In this document: in pieces, positions 1 to 7,964 of the stretch
Position numbering within the stretch: the first letter of the stretch is position 1
How the letters are laid out: every line of letters begins with the position of its first letter
Assembly (NCBI RefSeq): GCF_000284415.1
Contig: NC_017059.1
Coordinates: 1,892,494 to 1,919,386 of the forward strand
Source: Pararhodospirillum photometricum DSM 122
GTDB taxonomy: Bacteria; Pseudomonadota; Alphaproteobacteria; Rhodospirillales; Rhodospirillaceae
Length of the DNA: 26,893 nt
Reading direction: 5' to 3'
Made by a program: the position numbers and the translations under genes
Notes under the pieces: model-generated
Told to the model about the DNA's origin: nothing
Seen by the model: the letters and a program-made list of their open reading frames with translations, nothing else
Database searches by the model: none

Positions 1-516
1 CCCCCCGCCCACCGCGTAGAGCATGATGGAGGCAAACTCCAAAACCATCATCACCAGCACCAAGGCGGTCAACTGCGGCGCCAGGGGACGGCCGGGATCC
101 AGAAACTGGGGAAACAACGCGGTCAAGAACACCAACGCCTTGGGATTGCTAAACGTGACGAACATCCCCCGCACGAACAGCGCCCCCGGCCGGCCATCGT
201 CATGACGATGGCGATCTTGCATCCCCTCGCCCACAGGCGCGCGCCACGCGCTCACCCCAAGCCACACCAGATAGGCCACCCCCAGCCACTTCAACACCTC
301 GAACGCCACAACCGAGGTACTGACCAAGGCACCCAGCCCCAAGGCCGAAACCAACGCCATCAGGCCCAGAGCCAGCGCCAACCCGGCGCCCCCCGCCATG
401 GCCCGACGCGGACCGAACCGCAAGCCAAGACTCATGGCATAAAGCATGTTGGGCCCGGGAATCAGCGAGGTAATGGCACTGGTCAAAGCAAAAAGCAAAA
501 ATATTTCCAAAGCCAT
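1..516 (-). CDS. LysE/RhtB-family amino-acid exporter (3' end outside window)
   Basis: Reading leftward from an ATG at 516 there are 172 codons open to the window edge, so the C-terminus is missing. A GGAGG ribosome binding site lies 9 bases ahead of the ATG. The N-terminus is hydrophobic and contains SLIPGPNMLYAMSLGLRFG, the conserved PGPN loop of LysE/RhtB exporters. Further membrane segments follow (roughly residues 40-65 and 68-85), then a charged His/Asp-rich cytoplasmic loop and the family motif F-x-x-x-NPKA near residue 122. The family exports amino acids or homoserine-lactone-like compounds through the inner membrane. The substrate cannot be told from sequence. It is divergent from nothing nearby, and its upstream gap holds a large inverted repeat. 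Confidence 0.88.
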   Translation of the reverse strand, partial: MALEIFLLFALTSAITSLIPGPNMLYAMSLGLRFGPRRAMAGGAGLALALGLMALVSALGLGALVSTSVVAFEVLKWLGVAYLVWLGVSAWRAPVGEGMQDRHRHDDGRPGALFVRGMFVTFSNPKALVFLTALFPQFLDPGRPLAPQLTALVLVMMVLEFASIMLYAVGGG

Positions 517-563
517 GGGCAAGACCTCCCGTGCAAAAGGCGGGGGCGCTCGTCTCGGTGATA

Positions 564-754
564 CGGGGCTGCCGCCCCGAGCCCCGCCTGGGGCGATGCC
601 CCAGCCCCCCTTTTTCTTCTGTTCATGCCCCCCTCCTCCCCCCTTTTTGAAAAGCGTGCTTTTCAAAAAGGGGGGAGGAGGGGGGGCAATTAATAAAAGA
701 AAGCGGAGGTCTGGAGGCGTCAGCCTCCAGGCGGGGTCCGGGGCGGCAGCCCCG
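564..754. repeat. Compound inverted repeat of GC-rich palindromes between the LysE gene and tyrS
   Basis: The left arm (564-604) holds two hairpins, CGGGGC-tgcc-GCCCCG and CTGGGGC-gat-GCCCCAG. The right arm (711-754) is nearly the reverse complement of the left, with hairpins CTGGAGGC-gtca-GCCTCCAG and CGGGGC-ggca-GCCCCG. Between them sits a 29/30-nt near-perfect palindrome with a 2-nt loop (627-655 and 658-687; one extra G in the right arm). The whole 268-bp gap between two leftward genes therefore looks like two inverted copies of a repeat around a long hairpin. It may also terminate tyrS transcription. Confidence 0.8.
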
Positions 755-784
755 CGTTACCCGAGACCAGCGCCCCCGCCCCCC

Positions 785-2041
785 TTACGACGCCTCGACC
801 CGCACCAGAGCGTGGCGCTTTTTGCCGGCCGAAACCTTGACGGCGCCCGCGACCAGATCGGCCGGGGTCAGAACCCGGCCGGCGTCGGCGACCGGCTGGT
901 CATTGACGCGCACACCGCCCTCGGCGATCAGGCGCTTGACCTCTTTCCCACTGGAGGCAAGGCCGGTGACGCGCATCATCTCGACCAGGGCCACCCCGGC
1001 CTCGAGAGCGGCGGGGCTCACGGTCATGGTCGGCAGATCGCCGCCGGCACCCCCTTCCTCAAAAACCTTGCGGGCGGTCTCGGCGGCGGCCTGGGCCGCG
1101 TCCTCGCCGTGGGCCAGGGCGGTGGCATGATGGGCCAGGATCTTTTTGGCCTCGTTGATCTCGCTGCCGCCCAGGGCTTCCAGACGGGCGATCTCGTCGA
1201 GGGAGAGTTCGGTAAACAGGCGCAGGAAGCGGCCGACATCGGCGTCCTCGGTGTTGCGCCAGAACTGCCAGTAATCGTAGGGCGACAAACGCTCGGCATT
1301 GAGCCAGACCGCGCCCTGGGCGGTCTTGCCCATCTTGGCGCCCGAGGCGGTGGTGATGAGCGGGCTGGTCAGACCATACAACTCGGCTCCGGCCACCCGG
1401 CGGCCCAGGTCCACGCCGCTTACAATGTTGCCCCACTGGTCCGAGCCGCCCATCTGCAAGCGCAGACCCAATCGCTTATACAGCTCCGCAAAGTCATAGG
1501 CCTGGAGGATCATGTAGTTGAATTCCAGGAAGGACAGGGGCTGTTCGCGGTCAAGACGCAGGCGCACCGATTCCATAGTCAGCATGCGGTTGACCGAGAA
1601 ATGCCGGCCACAGTCGCGCAGGAAGTCGATGTAGGCCAACTGGTCGAGCCACTCGGCGTTGTTAACCATCAAGGCATCGGTGCCGCTGTCGCCGAAGGTC
1701 AGGAAGCGGTCGAACACCTTGCGGATGCCCGCCATGTTGAGCGCAATCTGCTCGTCGGTCAGCAGCGGCCGGGCTTCGTCGCGAAACGAGGGATCCCCGA
1801 TGCGCGTGGTCCCGCCGCCCATCAACACGATGGGACGGTGCCCGGTCTTTTGCAGCCAGCGCAGCATCATGATCTGCAACAAGCCGCCCACATGGAGGCT
1901 GTCGGCGGTGCAATCGAAGCCGATATACGCTGAAACCGACTCCTTCGCCATCAGGGTGTCCAGGGCCTCCAGGTCGGTGCACTGGTGGATGAAGCCGCGC
2001 TCGCGCACGACGGCAAGGAAATCGGAAGTCAGGGCGGTCAT
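785..2041 (-). CDS. tyrS: Tyrosyl-tRNA synthetase
   Basis: This 418-residue protein charges tRNA-Tyr with tyrosine in the cytoplasm. The class I signature is clear: [16 protein letters not shown] near residues 40-55 carries the HIGH-like H-V-G, and GAKMGKT near residue 235 is the KMSKS loop. DQWGN, which shapes the tyrosine/ATP pocket, is present near residue 203. The last 65 or so residues form an S4 RNA-binding domain ([14 protein letters not shown]). Length and order match bacterial TyrRS. The ATG at 2041 puts the usual short N-terminal helix ahead of the Rossmann fold; the ribosome binding site there is weak. The gene is divergent from anmK, and the two share a 102-bp gap. Confidence 0.97.
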   Translation of the reverse strand: MTALTSDFLAVVRERGFIHQCTDLEALDTLMAKESVSAYIGFDCTADSLHVGGLLQIMMLRWLQKTGHRPIVLMGGGTTRIGDPSFRDEARPLLTDEQIALNMAGIRKVFDRFLTFGDSGTDALMVNNAEWLDQLAYIDFLRDCGRHFSVNRMLTMESVRLRLDREQPLSFLEFNYMILQAYDFAELYKRLGLRLQMGGSDQWGNIVSGVDLGRRVAGAELYGLTSPLITTASGAKMGKTAQGAVWLNAERLSPYDYWQFWRNTEDADVGRFLRLFTELSLDEIARLEALGGSEINEAKKILAHHATALAHGEDAAQAAAETARKVFEEGGAGGDLPTMTVSPAALEAGVALVEMMRVTGLASSGKEVKRLIAEGGVRVNDQPVADAGRVLTPADLVAGAVKVSAGKKRHALVRVEAS

Positions 2042-2143
2042 GACACCATATCCGGTTGGGGGACGAGGAACGCTTGCAAAACAGCGGACCTGCCTAGCAC
2101 ATTAGCGGCCTTGCGACAAACAATGCCTGTGAAGGACGCGGCC

Positions 2144-3235
2144 ATGAGCGACGCGGTATGGGCCCTGGGCCTGATGAGCGGAACCAGCCTGGATGGCATC
2201 GACGTGGCGATGATCCTGAGCGATGGCGAGCGCGCCTTGGACATCGGCCCGGCCCTCACCGTGCCCTACGAGCCCGCCTTGCGAGAACGCTTGCGGGACT
2301 TGCTGGGCACCCGACCCGGCGAACGCCAAGGCGCCGTGGCCGAGGTCGAGCGCTTGCTGACCGACGCCCACGCCGAGGCAGTCCACCGCTTGCTGGCCCT
2401 GACCCGCCCGCGCCCAGCGCTGATCGGCTTTCATGGCCAAACCCTGTTTCATGCCCCGGACCAGGGGATCACGGTTCAGATTGGCGATGGCGCCCGTTTG
2501 GCCGCCCTGACCAATACCGCGGTAATCAACGATTTTCGCTCGGCCGACGTGGCGGCGGGGGGGGAAGGCGCGCCGCTGGCCCCGGCGTGGCACGCCGCTC
2601 TGGCCTGCGACCTCCCCAGGCCGCTCGCGGTCTTGAACCTAGGCGGCGTCGGGAATGTCACTTGGCTTTCCGACGATCGTTCGGAACCGCCGTTGGCTTT
2701 CGACACGGGCCCCGGCAACGCCCTGCTCGATGACTGGATGCGCACCCGCCAGGGCCTGCCCCACGATGACGGGGGCCGGCTGGCGGCGCAAGGCCGGGTG
2801 GATCAAGAAGCCCTGGCGGCCTTGCTCCAGCACGCCCATTTCACCCGCCCGCCGCCCAAATCGCTCGATCGCAATGCCTTTTCAGCGCAGGCCGTCGCAC
2901 GCCTTTGCGATGCGGATGGCGCGGCCACCCTTGCGGCCTTCACGGTGGCGGCCGTGGCGCAGGCCCTCTCCTGGATGCCCAGGCCTCCGGCGCTCTGGCT
3001 GGTGTGTGGGGGCGGCCGGCATAACCCGGTGCTGATGGCCGGACTGGCCGAGGCGCTTGGCTGTCCGGTGCGGCCGGTCGAGTCCGAGGGCTGGAACGGC
3101 GACGCCCTGGAGGCCCAGGCCTTTGCCTTTTTGGCGGTGCGCGCTCATCGGCGCCTGCCCTTGTCGTGGCCCACGACCACCGGTGTCCCGCACCCGGTCT
3201 GCGGCGGCGCCCCTCACGCCCCCCCGATGGCATGA
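2144..3235 (+). CDS. anmK: Anhydro-N-acetylmuramic acid kinase
   Basis: AnmK opens and phosphorylates 1,6-anhydro-MurNAc to MurNAc-6-phosphate in peptidoglycan recycling. Of 363 residues, the N-terminus has the phosphate loop GLMSGTSLDGID, followed by GFHGQTLFH, NLGGVGNVTWL, FDTGPGNALLDDW and a C-terminal VCGGGRHN, all typical of the family. I chose the ATG at 2144 over the in-frame ATG at 2123 because GAAGGA lies 7 bases ahead of it and because family members begin only a few residues before the GLMSGTS loop. It lies divergent from tyrS and converges on the alpha/beta hydrolase, with a palindromic repeat between the two stops. Confidence 0.96.
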   Translation: MSDAVWALGLMSGTSLDGIDVAMILSDGERALDIGPALTVPYEPALRERLRDLLGTRPGERQGAVAEVERLLTDAHAEAVHRLLALTRPRPALIGFHGQTLFHAPDQGITVQIGDGARLAALTNTAVINDFRSADVAAGGEGAPLAPAWHAALACDLPRPLAVLNLGGVGNVTWLSDDRSEPPLAFDTGPGNALLDDWMRTRQGLPHDDGGRLAAQGRVDQEALAALLQHAHFTRPPPKSLDRNAFSAQAVARLCDADGAATLAAFTVAAVAQALSWMPRPPALWLVCGGGRHNPVLMAGLAEALGCPVRPVESEGWNGDALEAQAFAFLAVRAHRRLPLSWPTTTGVPHPVCGGAPHAPPMA

Positions 3236-3239
3236 GGGT

Positions 3240-3261
3240 CTGGGGAGGCCCACCTCCCCAG
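3240..3261. repeat. Dispersed hairpin repeat, copy 1 (possible bidirectional terminator)
   Basis: CTGGGGAGG-ccca-CCTCCCCAG lies in the 48-bp gap between the convergent anmK and hydrolase genes, followed on the plus strand by a T-rich CTTTTCCC. It is one of six related hairpins in the window, each at a gene end. Confidence 0.8.
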
Positions 3262-3283
3262 CTTTTCCCAAGACTTGCCCCCT

Positions 3284-3946
3284 TTAGTCTCCCGACGACG
3301 CCCCCAAGCGCCCCTGGGAGCGCGCCAGATACCCGTCCACTTCCTGGGACAGAACCGGCAGATGCTCGGCGAAAAAGTGGTTGGCACCGGGAATGATGGT
3401 GTACTCTACCGAAATATTCTTCTGCTGCGAGAGCTTGTGAGCCAACTTGGCCACTGCGGGCTCTGGGACCAAGGTGTCCTTGTCCCCGTGCACGATCATG
3501 CCCGATGACGGGCACGGCGCCAAAAAGGTGAAATCATGGCTGCCAGCCGGAGGCGCCACCGAGATAAAGCCTGAAATCTCGGGGCGGCGCATGAGAAGCT
3601 GCATGGCGATCCAGGCGCCAAAGGAAAAGCCGGCCACCCAGCATTCCTGGGAATTGGCGTTGAGGGCCTGCATCCAGTCGAGGGCGCTGGCCGCGTCGGA
3701 AAGCTCGCCCTGGCCGTTGTCGAACGTCCCCTGGGAGCGCCCGACCCCCCGGAAATTGAAACGCATGACCGAGAAACCGCGCTTCGCAAACGTGTGATAC
3801 AAGGTGTACACCACCTTGTTGTTCATGGTGCCGCCTTGCTTGGGGTGGGGATGCAAGATCAAGGCAATGGGGGCATTGGGCTGGGAGGAATGGGTATACC
3901 GCCCTTCCAGGCGACCTTCGGGACCGTTGAAAATGATTTCCGGCAT
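3284..3946 (-). CDS. Alpha/beta hydrolase (COG2945-like)
   Basis: A 220-residue cytosolic alpha/beta hydrolase. It shows the family blocks HPHPKQGG (residues 32-39), RFNFRGVGRSQG (62-73), the nucleophile elbow G-F-S-F-G with Ser108, HGDKD (153-157) supplying the acid, and GANHFF with the catalytic His190. Such proteins are predicted esterases or dipeptidase-like hydrolases; the substrate is unknown. The open frame continues far upstream, but the start at 3946 (MPEIIFNGPEG) matches the compact family length, and the upstream extension is compositionally junk. The ribosome binding site at this start is poor. The gene is divergent from cysE across about 300 bp. Confidence 0.88.
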   Translation of the reverse strand: MPEIIFNGPEGRLEGRYTHSSQPNAPIALILHPHPKQGGTMNNKVVYTLYHTFAKRGFSVMRFNFRGVGRSQGTFDNGQGELSDAASALDWMQALNANSQECWVAGFSFGAWIAMQLLMRRPEISGFISVAPPAGSHDFTFLAPCPSSGMIVHGDKDTLVPEPAVAKLAHKLSQQKNISVEYTIIPGANHFFAEHLPVLSQEVDGYLARSQGRLGASSGD

Positions 3947-4127
3947 CGTGGCGCTTTTTCCGATTCCATTCGTTGAGCGGGCCGGCAAGGGAGAGCCGGA
4001 CCGCAGGTCCGACTCCCGGAGTGCCGCCGCCCCCGGGGGCGAAACCCGGAGTGGCACACTGGGACTTGGCGGGCCGAAGCCCGACGAAAGGTGGCGGGCC
4101 ATGGCCCGACAGGGCGTCCGGCTATTC

Positions 4128-4156
4128 TTGACCGATTTTCTCGGACACACTATAGT
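4128..4156 (+). promoter_or_regulatory. Sigma-70-type promoter of cysE-iscR
   Basis: TTGACC (4128-4133), a 17-bp spacer and TATAGT (4151-4156) give near-consensus -35 and -10 boxes on the coding strand. Transcription would start near 4163, leaving a leader of roughly 85 nt before the cysE ATG. Confidence 0.75.
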
Positions 4157-4173
4157 CTGACACCAAAGCCGCT

Positions 4174-4223
4174 CTTCCCGGCATGCCTGCGCCCTGGGGG
4201 CGGGGGCAGGCTTCGGGGGGAAG
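4174..4223 (+). promoter_or_regulatory. Stable stem in the cysE leader
   Basis: Three nested pairings form one long imperfect stem: CTTCCC (4174-4179) with GGGAAG (4218-4223), GCCTGC (4185-4190) with GCAGGC (4206-4211), and GCCC (4191-4194) with GGGC (4198-4201). It lies between the predicted transcription start and the cysE start and does not cover the ATG. No T-run follows, so it is not an obvious terminator. Whether it is regulatory is inference. Confidence 0.5.
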
Positions 4224-4249
4224 CGGGCGTTACTATCACGAGATGGCCG

Positions 4250-5020
4250 ATGGTTTTCAAGCGATTGAAGGAAGATGTGGACACGATCATGCACCGGGAT
4301 CCAGCGGCGCATTCCGTTTGGGAGGTGTTGCTGTGTTATCCTGGTCTCCACGCGGTCTTGGTCCACCGCCTGTCCCACCCGCTTTGGGCGCGCGGTTGGC
4401 GAACCTTCGCGCGTTTTCTGAGCCATGTGGCCAAGGTCTTCACCGGGGTCGAGATTCACCCAGGCGCCCGCCTGGGCCGACGTCTGTTTATTGACCACGG
4501 GACCGGCGTTGTCATCGGCGAAACGGCCGAAATCGGCGATGACGTCACCTTGTATCAAGGCGTGACCCTGGGCGGCACCTCCTTGCTGCCCGGCAAGCGC
4601 CACCCTACCGTGGGACATGGCGTGATCATCGGCGCCGGCGCTCATGTTCTTGGCCCGCACACGGTCGGCGATGGAGCGCGCATCGGCGCCAATGCCGTTG
4701 TTTTGAGCGACGTGCCGGCCGGGGCGACCATGGTGGGCATCCCCGCCCGTCTGGCCGGGCGCGCCCGGCCGGCGGAACGCGACGCCTTTTGTAGTTACGG
4801 TACGCCGGAAGGGATACCGGATCCCGTGGCGGGCACCTTAGCCAGCCTGATGGACGAAGTGCGGCGCCTCAACGCACGCTTGGTGGCCCTGGAAATCCGC
4901 GGGCTGCCGGAAAACGAGCGCTTGGGTGCCGAGATTGTTCCGGTTCCGACAAGAAAAACAGAACAAGCCCCCCTCGCCCCGGTCACGGTCCCCCGGGACG
5001 TTGCCGGGCGCAAAGGCTAA
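4250..5020 (+). CDS. cysE: Serine O-acetyltransferase
   Basis: CysE transfers acetyl from acetyl-CoA to L-serine, giving O-acetylserine for cysteine synthesis. The 256-residue protein has a short helical N-terminal domain (residues 1-60) and then a left-handed beta helix of hexapeptide repeats (about 65-175). The signature [16 protein letters not shown] includes the catalytic His83; YQGVTLGGT and GKRHP form the CoA and serine site. The shortened N-terminus is that of EpsC/short-form enzymes rather than E. coli CysE. I place the start at ATG 4250 because homology begins there, although the reading frame is open from 4091. A charged, Pro-rich tail follows the helix. iscR begins 16 bp after the stop, so the two are probably co-transcribed. 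Confidence 0.94.
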   Translation: MVFKRLKEDVDTIMHRDPAAHSVWEVLLCYPGLHAVLVHRLSHPLWARGWRTFARFLSHVAKVFTGVEIHPGARLGRRLFIDHGTGVVIGETAEIGDDVTLYQGVTLGGTSLLPGKRHPTVGHGVIIGAGAHVLGPHTVGDGARIGANAVVLSDVPAGATMVGIPARLAGRARPAERDAFCSYGTPEGIPDPVAGTLASLMDEVRRLNARLVALEIRGLPENERLGAEIVPVPTRKTEQAPLAPVTVPRDVAGRKG

Positions 5021-5036
5021 AGAGGAAACACGCGCG

Positions 5037-5513
5037 ATGAGGCTGAGCACGAAGGGTCGCTACGCGGTCATGGCCATGGCGGATTTGGCCGCCCACTCGG
5101 CGGGAAAGCCGGTGGCACTCGCCGACATCGCCGAGCGCCAGGAAATTTCCCTATCCTATTTGGAACAACTCTTTGGTCGCCTGCGCAAAGGCGGTCTGGT
5201 CAAGAGCGTGCGGGGTCCCGGCGGTGGCTACTTGCTGTCACGCGACCCCCACGACATGCGCATCTCCGACATTATCCTGGCCGTGGACGAACCCATCCAG
5301 ACCACCCGCTGCTCCCCGGGCTCGCCCGCCGGCTGCCATAACAACAAGGGCCGCTGCCTCACCCATGATCTTTGGGAAGAACTGGCCAACCAGATTTATC
5401 TGTACCTGAGCAGCGTCTCCCTAGAGGACGTGACCCAACGTCGAGTTTTGGGCACCAGCGGCCTGATCGCCGATTTGCCCTTGGTAGCGGCGGCGCCCAC
5501 GACGGTGCAATGA
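5037..5513 (+). CDS. iscR: Rrf2-family iron-sulfur regulator, IscR-like
   Basis: A 158-residue winged-helix transcription factor. The N-terminus MRLSTKGRYAVMAMADLA and the wing GPGGGYLLSRD are classic Rrf2/IscR. The cluster-binding motif is present as Cys92, Cys100, Cys107 and His110 (C-x7-C-x6-C-x2-H, slightly longer spacing than E. coli IscR). IscR senses [2Fe-2S] status and controls Fe-S assembly genes. An AGAGGA site precedes the ATG at 5037. It follows cysE, which fits cysteine serving as the sulfur donor for cluster assembly, but no iscS or suf gene follows; the next gene is a tRNA-editing protein behind a terminator. Regulation of cysE by this protein is plausible but not shown. Confidence 0.9.
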   Translation: MRLSTKGRYAVMAMADLAAHSAGKPVALADIAERQEISLSYLEQLFGRLRKGGLVKSVRGPGGGYLLSRDPHDMRISDIILAVDEPIQTTRCSPGSPAGCHNNKGRCLTHDLWEELANQIYLYLSSVSLEDVTQRRVLGTSGLIADLPLVAAAPTTVQ

Positions 5514-5523
5514 GACGGCAAAA

Positions 5524-5545
5524 CTGGGGAGACGAGCCTCCCCAG
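5524..5545. repeat. Dispersed hairpin repeat, copy 2
   Basis: CTGGGGAG-acgagc-CTCCCCAG follows the iscR stop by 10 bp and is trailed by ACCCTCTTTTCC. The 8-bp arms are perfect and the centre differs slightly from the other copies. Confidence 0.75.
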
Positions 5546-5603
5546 ACCCTCTTTTCCTGGGGGAGACGGGCTCTTAGTCGGGTGCGTTGCGAATCCTCAA
5601 TGA

Positions 5604-5747
5604 GATCAAGCCCAAGAGGCTTGTACAACCGATCTCGGCCATGGAAACCTGCCCCGCGTGGGAGGTTTCGTCGCTTGGCTTGATCACGCCTGTGCCATTA
5701 TTTCGCCTTACCCCGGACATTCAATACGATGTCCGGGGTCTTTTTTT
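5604..5747 (+). ncRNA. Candidate structured RNA ending in an intrinsic terminator
   Basis: A perfect 9-bp stem, GATCAAGCC (5604-5612) with GGCTTGATC (5677-5685), encloses a strong hairpin GAAACCT-g-CCC-cgcgt-GGG-AGGTTTC (5644-5669). The 5' strand of the outer stem can instead fold locally as CAAGCC-caaga-GGCTTG (5607-5623), so the two folds exclude each other. A terminator (5710-5747) closes the transcript, 58 bp before the next gene. This could be a riboswitch or attenuator for the downstream gene, or an iscR 3'UTR-derived small RNA. I do not recognise a known family; it does not look like 6S, SRP RNA or tmRNA. Confidence 0.4.
5710..5747 (+). terminator. Rho-independent terminator
   Basis: ACCCCGGACAT and ATGTCCGGGGT pair perfectly (11 bp, 8-nt loop), followed directly by C and seven T. 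It is the strongest intrinsic terminator in the window and ends transcription from the iscR side. Confidence 0.92.
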
Positions 5748-5804
5748 GTTGGGAGATCGGCCGGGCGACCCTCTTTTGACTGATAAAACCGGAGCTTTCG
5801 ACGC

Positions 5805-6317
5805 ATGGCGCCCGTCCTGCCCGACGCCCTGTTGGCCCGTTTGGCCGAGCTGGGGCTGGCCGCGACCACCACGACCCACGAGGCCGTGTTTACCGTCGCC
5901 GCCAGCGAGTCCCTTTATGCCCGCATTCCCGGCGTGCATTGCAAAAACCTCTTCCTCAAGGATGCCAAGGGAAAGGTCTGGCTGGTGTCGTGCCCCCACG
6001 ACCGGGCGGTGGACCTCAAAACCCTGCCCCGGCGCATCGGCTCGGGCCGCTTGTCCTTTGGCCGGGCCGAGTTGCTCGACCAACTGCTGGGGGTCATTCC
6101 GGGTTCGGTCACTCCGTTCGGCGTGATCAACGACACCACCAATGCGGTCACAGTGGTGCTCGACGCCTGGATGGTGGCCCAGCCCCAGGTGAATTTTCAC
6201 CCCTTGATCAACACGGCCACCACCACCGTGGCGGGGGCCGATCTGGTAACCTTCTTGCGGGCCTGCGACCACGACCCGCTGATCGTTGATCTGGAAAGCC
6301 CCCTGCCCGACGCCTAA
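5805..6317 (+). CDS. Prolyl-tRNA editing protein (YbaK/ProX family, ProXp-ala/PrdX-like)
   Basis: A 170-residue free-standing editing domain that hydrolyses mischarged aminoacyl-tRNA-Pro. The sequence GVHCKNLFLKDAKGKVWLV contains the conserved K-N-L-F-L-K-D motif, and SFGRAELLDQLLGVIPGSVTPFG matches the substrate pocket block of the ProX subfamily, which in other bacteria clears Ala-tRNA-Pro. Full family length. The ATG at 5805 has GGAG about 11 bases ahead. It lies downstream of a terminator and candidate regulatory RNA and 43 bp before the FAD dehydrogenase, so those two may share a transcript. Specificity (Ala or Cys) is not decided by sequence alone. Confidence 0.87.
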   Translation: MAPVLPDALLARLAELGLAATTTTHEAVFTVAASESLYARIPGVHCKNLFLKDAKGKVWLVSCPHDRAVDLKTLPRRIGSGRLSFGRAELLDQLLGVIPGSVTPFGVINDTTNAVTVVLDAWMVAQPQVNFHPLINTATTTVAGADLVTFLRACDHDPLIVDLESPLPDA

Positions 6318-6360
6318 CCCCCGATCGCGCGTTTCGCTCTCTTTCCTGAAGGTGGTGCCC

Positions 6361-7764
6361 ATGTCTGTTGCCTCCCCCGGACTCCCCGCCGATCTCCTGC
6401 CTGCCGACCTCCTGAGCGAGTTGAGCGCCCTGCTGGGCGAGCGCCTCTCCCTCAACGAGGCGGTGCGCGACCAGCATGGACGCGACGAGAGCTATCACGC
6501 CCCCGCGCCCCCCGACGCGGTCGCCTTCGTCCGCTCCACCGAGGAGGTGGTGGCGGTGGTGCGGGCCTGCGCGACACGGCGCGTGCCGATCATTCCCTTT
6601 GGCGCCGGGACCTCTCTCGAAGGCCACGTGGCGGCGTTGCGCGGCGGCGTGTGCCTGGACCTCTCGGGCATGAACGCCATCTTGGCCGTGCGCGCCGAGG
6701 ACATGGATGCGACGGTGCAAGCCGGGGTCACGCGCAAGCAGCTCAACAACGACCTGCGGGCCACCGGCCTGTTTTTCCCCATCGACCCCGGCGCCGACGC
6801 CACCTTGGGCGGCATGGCCTCGACCCGAGCCTCGGGCACCAATGCGGTGCGCTACGGCACTATGCGCGAGGCGGTGGTAGCCCTGACCGTGGTCACCCCC
6901 CAAGGCGAAGTGATTCGCACCGGCAGCCGGGCCCGCAAGTCCGCGGCCGGCTATGATCTGACCCGGCTTTATGTCGGCTCGGAAGGGACCCTGGGCATCA
7001 TCACCGAGGTCACGGTGCGCCTGCACGGCATCCCGGAAAAGGTGATGTCAGCGGTCTGCCCCTTCCCCACGGTGGCCGACGCGGTCAACACGGTGATCGA
7101 GACCATCCAGGCCGGGGTGCCGATCGCCCGAGTCGAGTTCCTGAATGCCCGACAGATGGAGGCGGTCAACCGCTATTCCAAGCTCGACCACGCCGTGACC
7201 CCCACCTTGTTCTTCGAGTTCCACGGCTCTCCCGCCCATGTGGACGAGCAAGTCGAGATGGTCAAGGCCTGCGCCGAAGGCCATGGTGGCCTCGACTTCC
7301 AGTGGACAGCAACCCCCGAGGAACGCGATCGCCTGTGGGCGGCCCGCCACACGGCCTACTACGCAGCCCTGGCCCTGCGCCCGGGCGCCAAGGGCTTCAG
7401 CTCCGACGTGTGCGTGCCCATCTCCCGCCTCGCCGACTGCCTGGTCGAAACCCAGGCCGACCTCGACCAAAGCCCGGTGCTGACCACGGTGGTCGGCCAC
7501 GTGGGCGACGGCAACTTTCATGTGCTGTTCGTGGTCGATCCCGACAATCCCGACGAGATGGCCGAGGCCAAGCGCCTCAACAGCCGCATTGTGGCGCGCG
7601 CCCTGGCCATGGAGGGAACCTGTACCGGCGAGCACGGTATTGGACATGGCAAAATGTCCTCCTTGGAAGACGAGCACGGCGAGGCCCTGGCGGTGATGCG
7701 CCGCCTCAAGCAGGCCCTGGATCCCGATGACGTGCTCAACCCGGGCAAGATCGTGCGCCTTTAA
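6361..7764 (+). CDS. FAD-linked D-lactate dehydrogenase (GlcD/Dld family)
   Basis: A 467-residue flavoprotein of the PCMH/GlcD fold. FAD contacts are visible in PFGAGTSLEGHV (about residues 79-90), DPGADATLGGMASTRASG (about 142-160) and GYDLTRLYVGSEGTLGIITE (about 198-217). The C-terminal FAD-oxidase domain ends with the metal/substrate motif TGEHGIGHGK. It resembles mitochondrial-type D-lactate dehydrogenase (cytochrome), which oxidises D-lactate or related 2-hydroxy acids to 2-oxo acids and feeds electrons to the respiratory chain. No partner subunits (glcE/glcF) lie nearby, favouring a single-subunit D-LDH over glycolate oxidase. I chose ATG 6361 because the upstream 25 codons of the open frame are proline-rich and unrelated. 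Confidence 0.9.
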   Translation: MSVASPGLPADLLPADLLSELSALLGERLSLNEAVRDQHGRDESYHAPAPPDAVAFVRSTEEVVAVVRACATRRVPIIPFGAGTSLEGHVAALRGGVCLDLSGMNAILAVRAEDMDATVQAGVTRKQLNNDLRATGLFFPIDPGADATLGGMASTRASGTNAVRYGTMREAVVALTVVTPQGEVIRTGSRARKSAAGYDLTRLYVGSEGTLGIITEVTVRLHGIPEKVMSAVCPFPTVADAVNTVIETIQAGVPIARVEFLNARQMEAVNRYSKLDHAVTPTLFFEFHGSPAHVDEQVEMVKACAEGHGGLDFQWTATPEERDRLWAARHTAYYAALALRPGAKGFSSDVCVPISRLADCLVETQADLDQSPVLTTVVGHVGDGNFHVLFVVDPDNPDEMAEAKRLNSRIVARALAMEGTCTGEHGIGHGKMSSLEDEHGEALAVMRRLKQALDPDDVLNPGKIVRL

Positions 7765-7785
7765 GGCCGGCTCCTTGCTGCAAAG

Positions 7786-7806
7786 CTGGGGAGGCTGCCT
7801 CCCCAG
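7786..7806. repeat. Dispersed hairpin repeat, copy 3
   Basis: CTGGGGAGGC-t-GCCTCCCCAG, perfect 10-bp arms, 22 bp after the dehydrogenase stop, followed by a pyrimidine-rich stretch (TCTCCTCCTTTCC). Confidence 0.85.
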
Positions 7807-7964
7807 TCTCCTCCTTTCCTGAGTCGCCTCTTGCTTCTTGCCCGATCCGCCCTTTACCCTTTGCGTCCTCGGAGCGGCCGCGCGCGCCCCGTGTTTGCGA
7901 CTGTGTGCGACCAGAGCGAGGGCTCATGACAGTAAATAAGGTCCTGATCGGGAGATCATCGCGC

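Noticed and set aside
446..1933. 495-codon open frame on the plus strand across tyrS
   Set aside because: Antisense to a clear tyrS. Long opposite-strand frames are expected at this G+C content, and the peptide has no recognisable domain.
3947..4660. N-terminal extension of the alpha/beta hydrolase frame to 458 residues
   Set aside because: It would run antisense through the cysE promoter and the start of cysE; family length is satisfied from 3946.
5604..5747. 6S RNA, SRP RNA or tmRNA identity for the structured RNA
   Set aside because: The GGAAGGAAGCAGCC-type SRP core, the tmRNA tRNA-like ends and a 6S-like long central bulge are not visible.
7890..7940. Pho box upstream of the PsiE-like gene
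   Set aside because: Only a single half-site-like TGACAG/CTGTCA is present, not the tandem repeats a Pho box needs.
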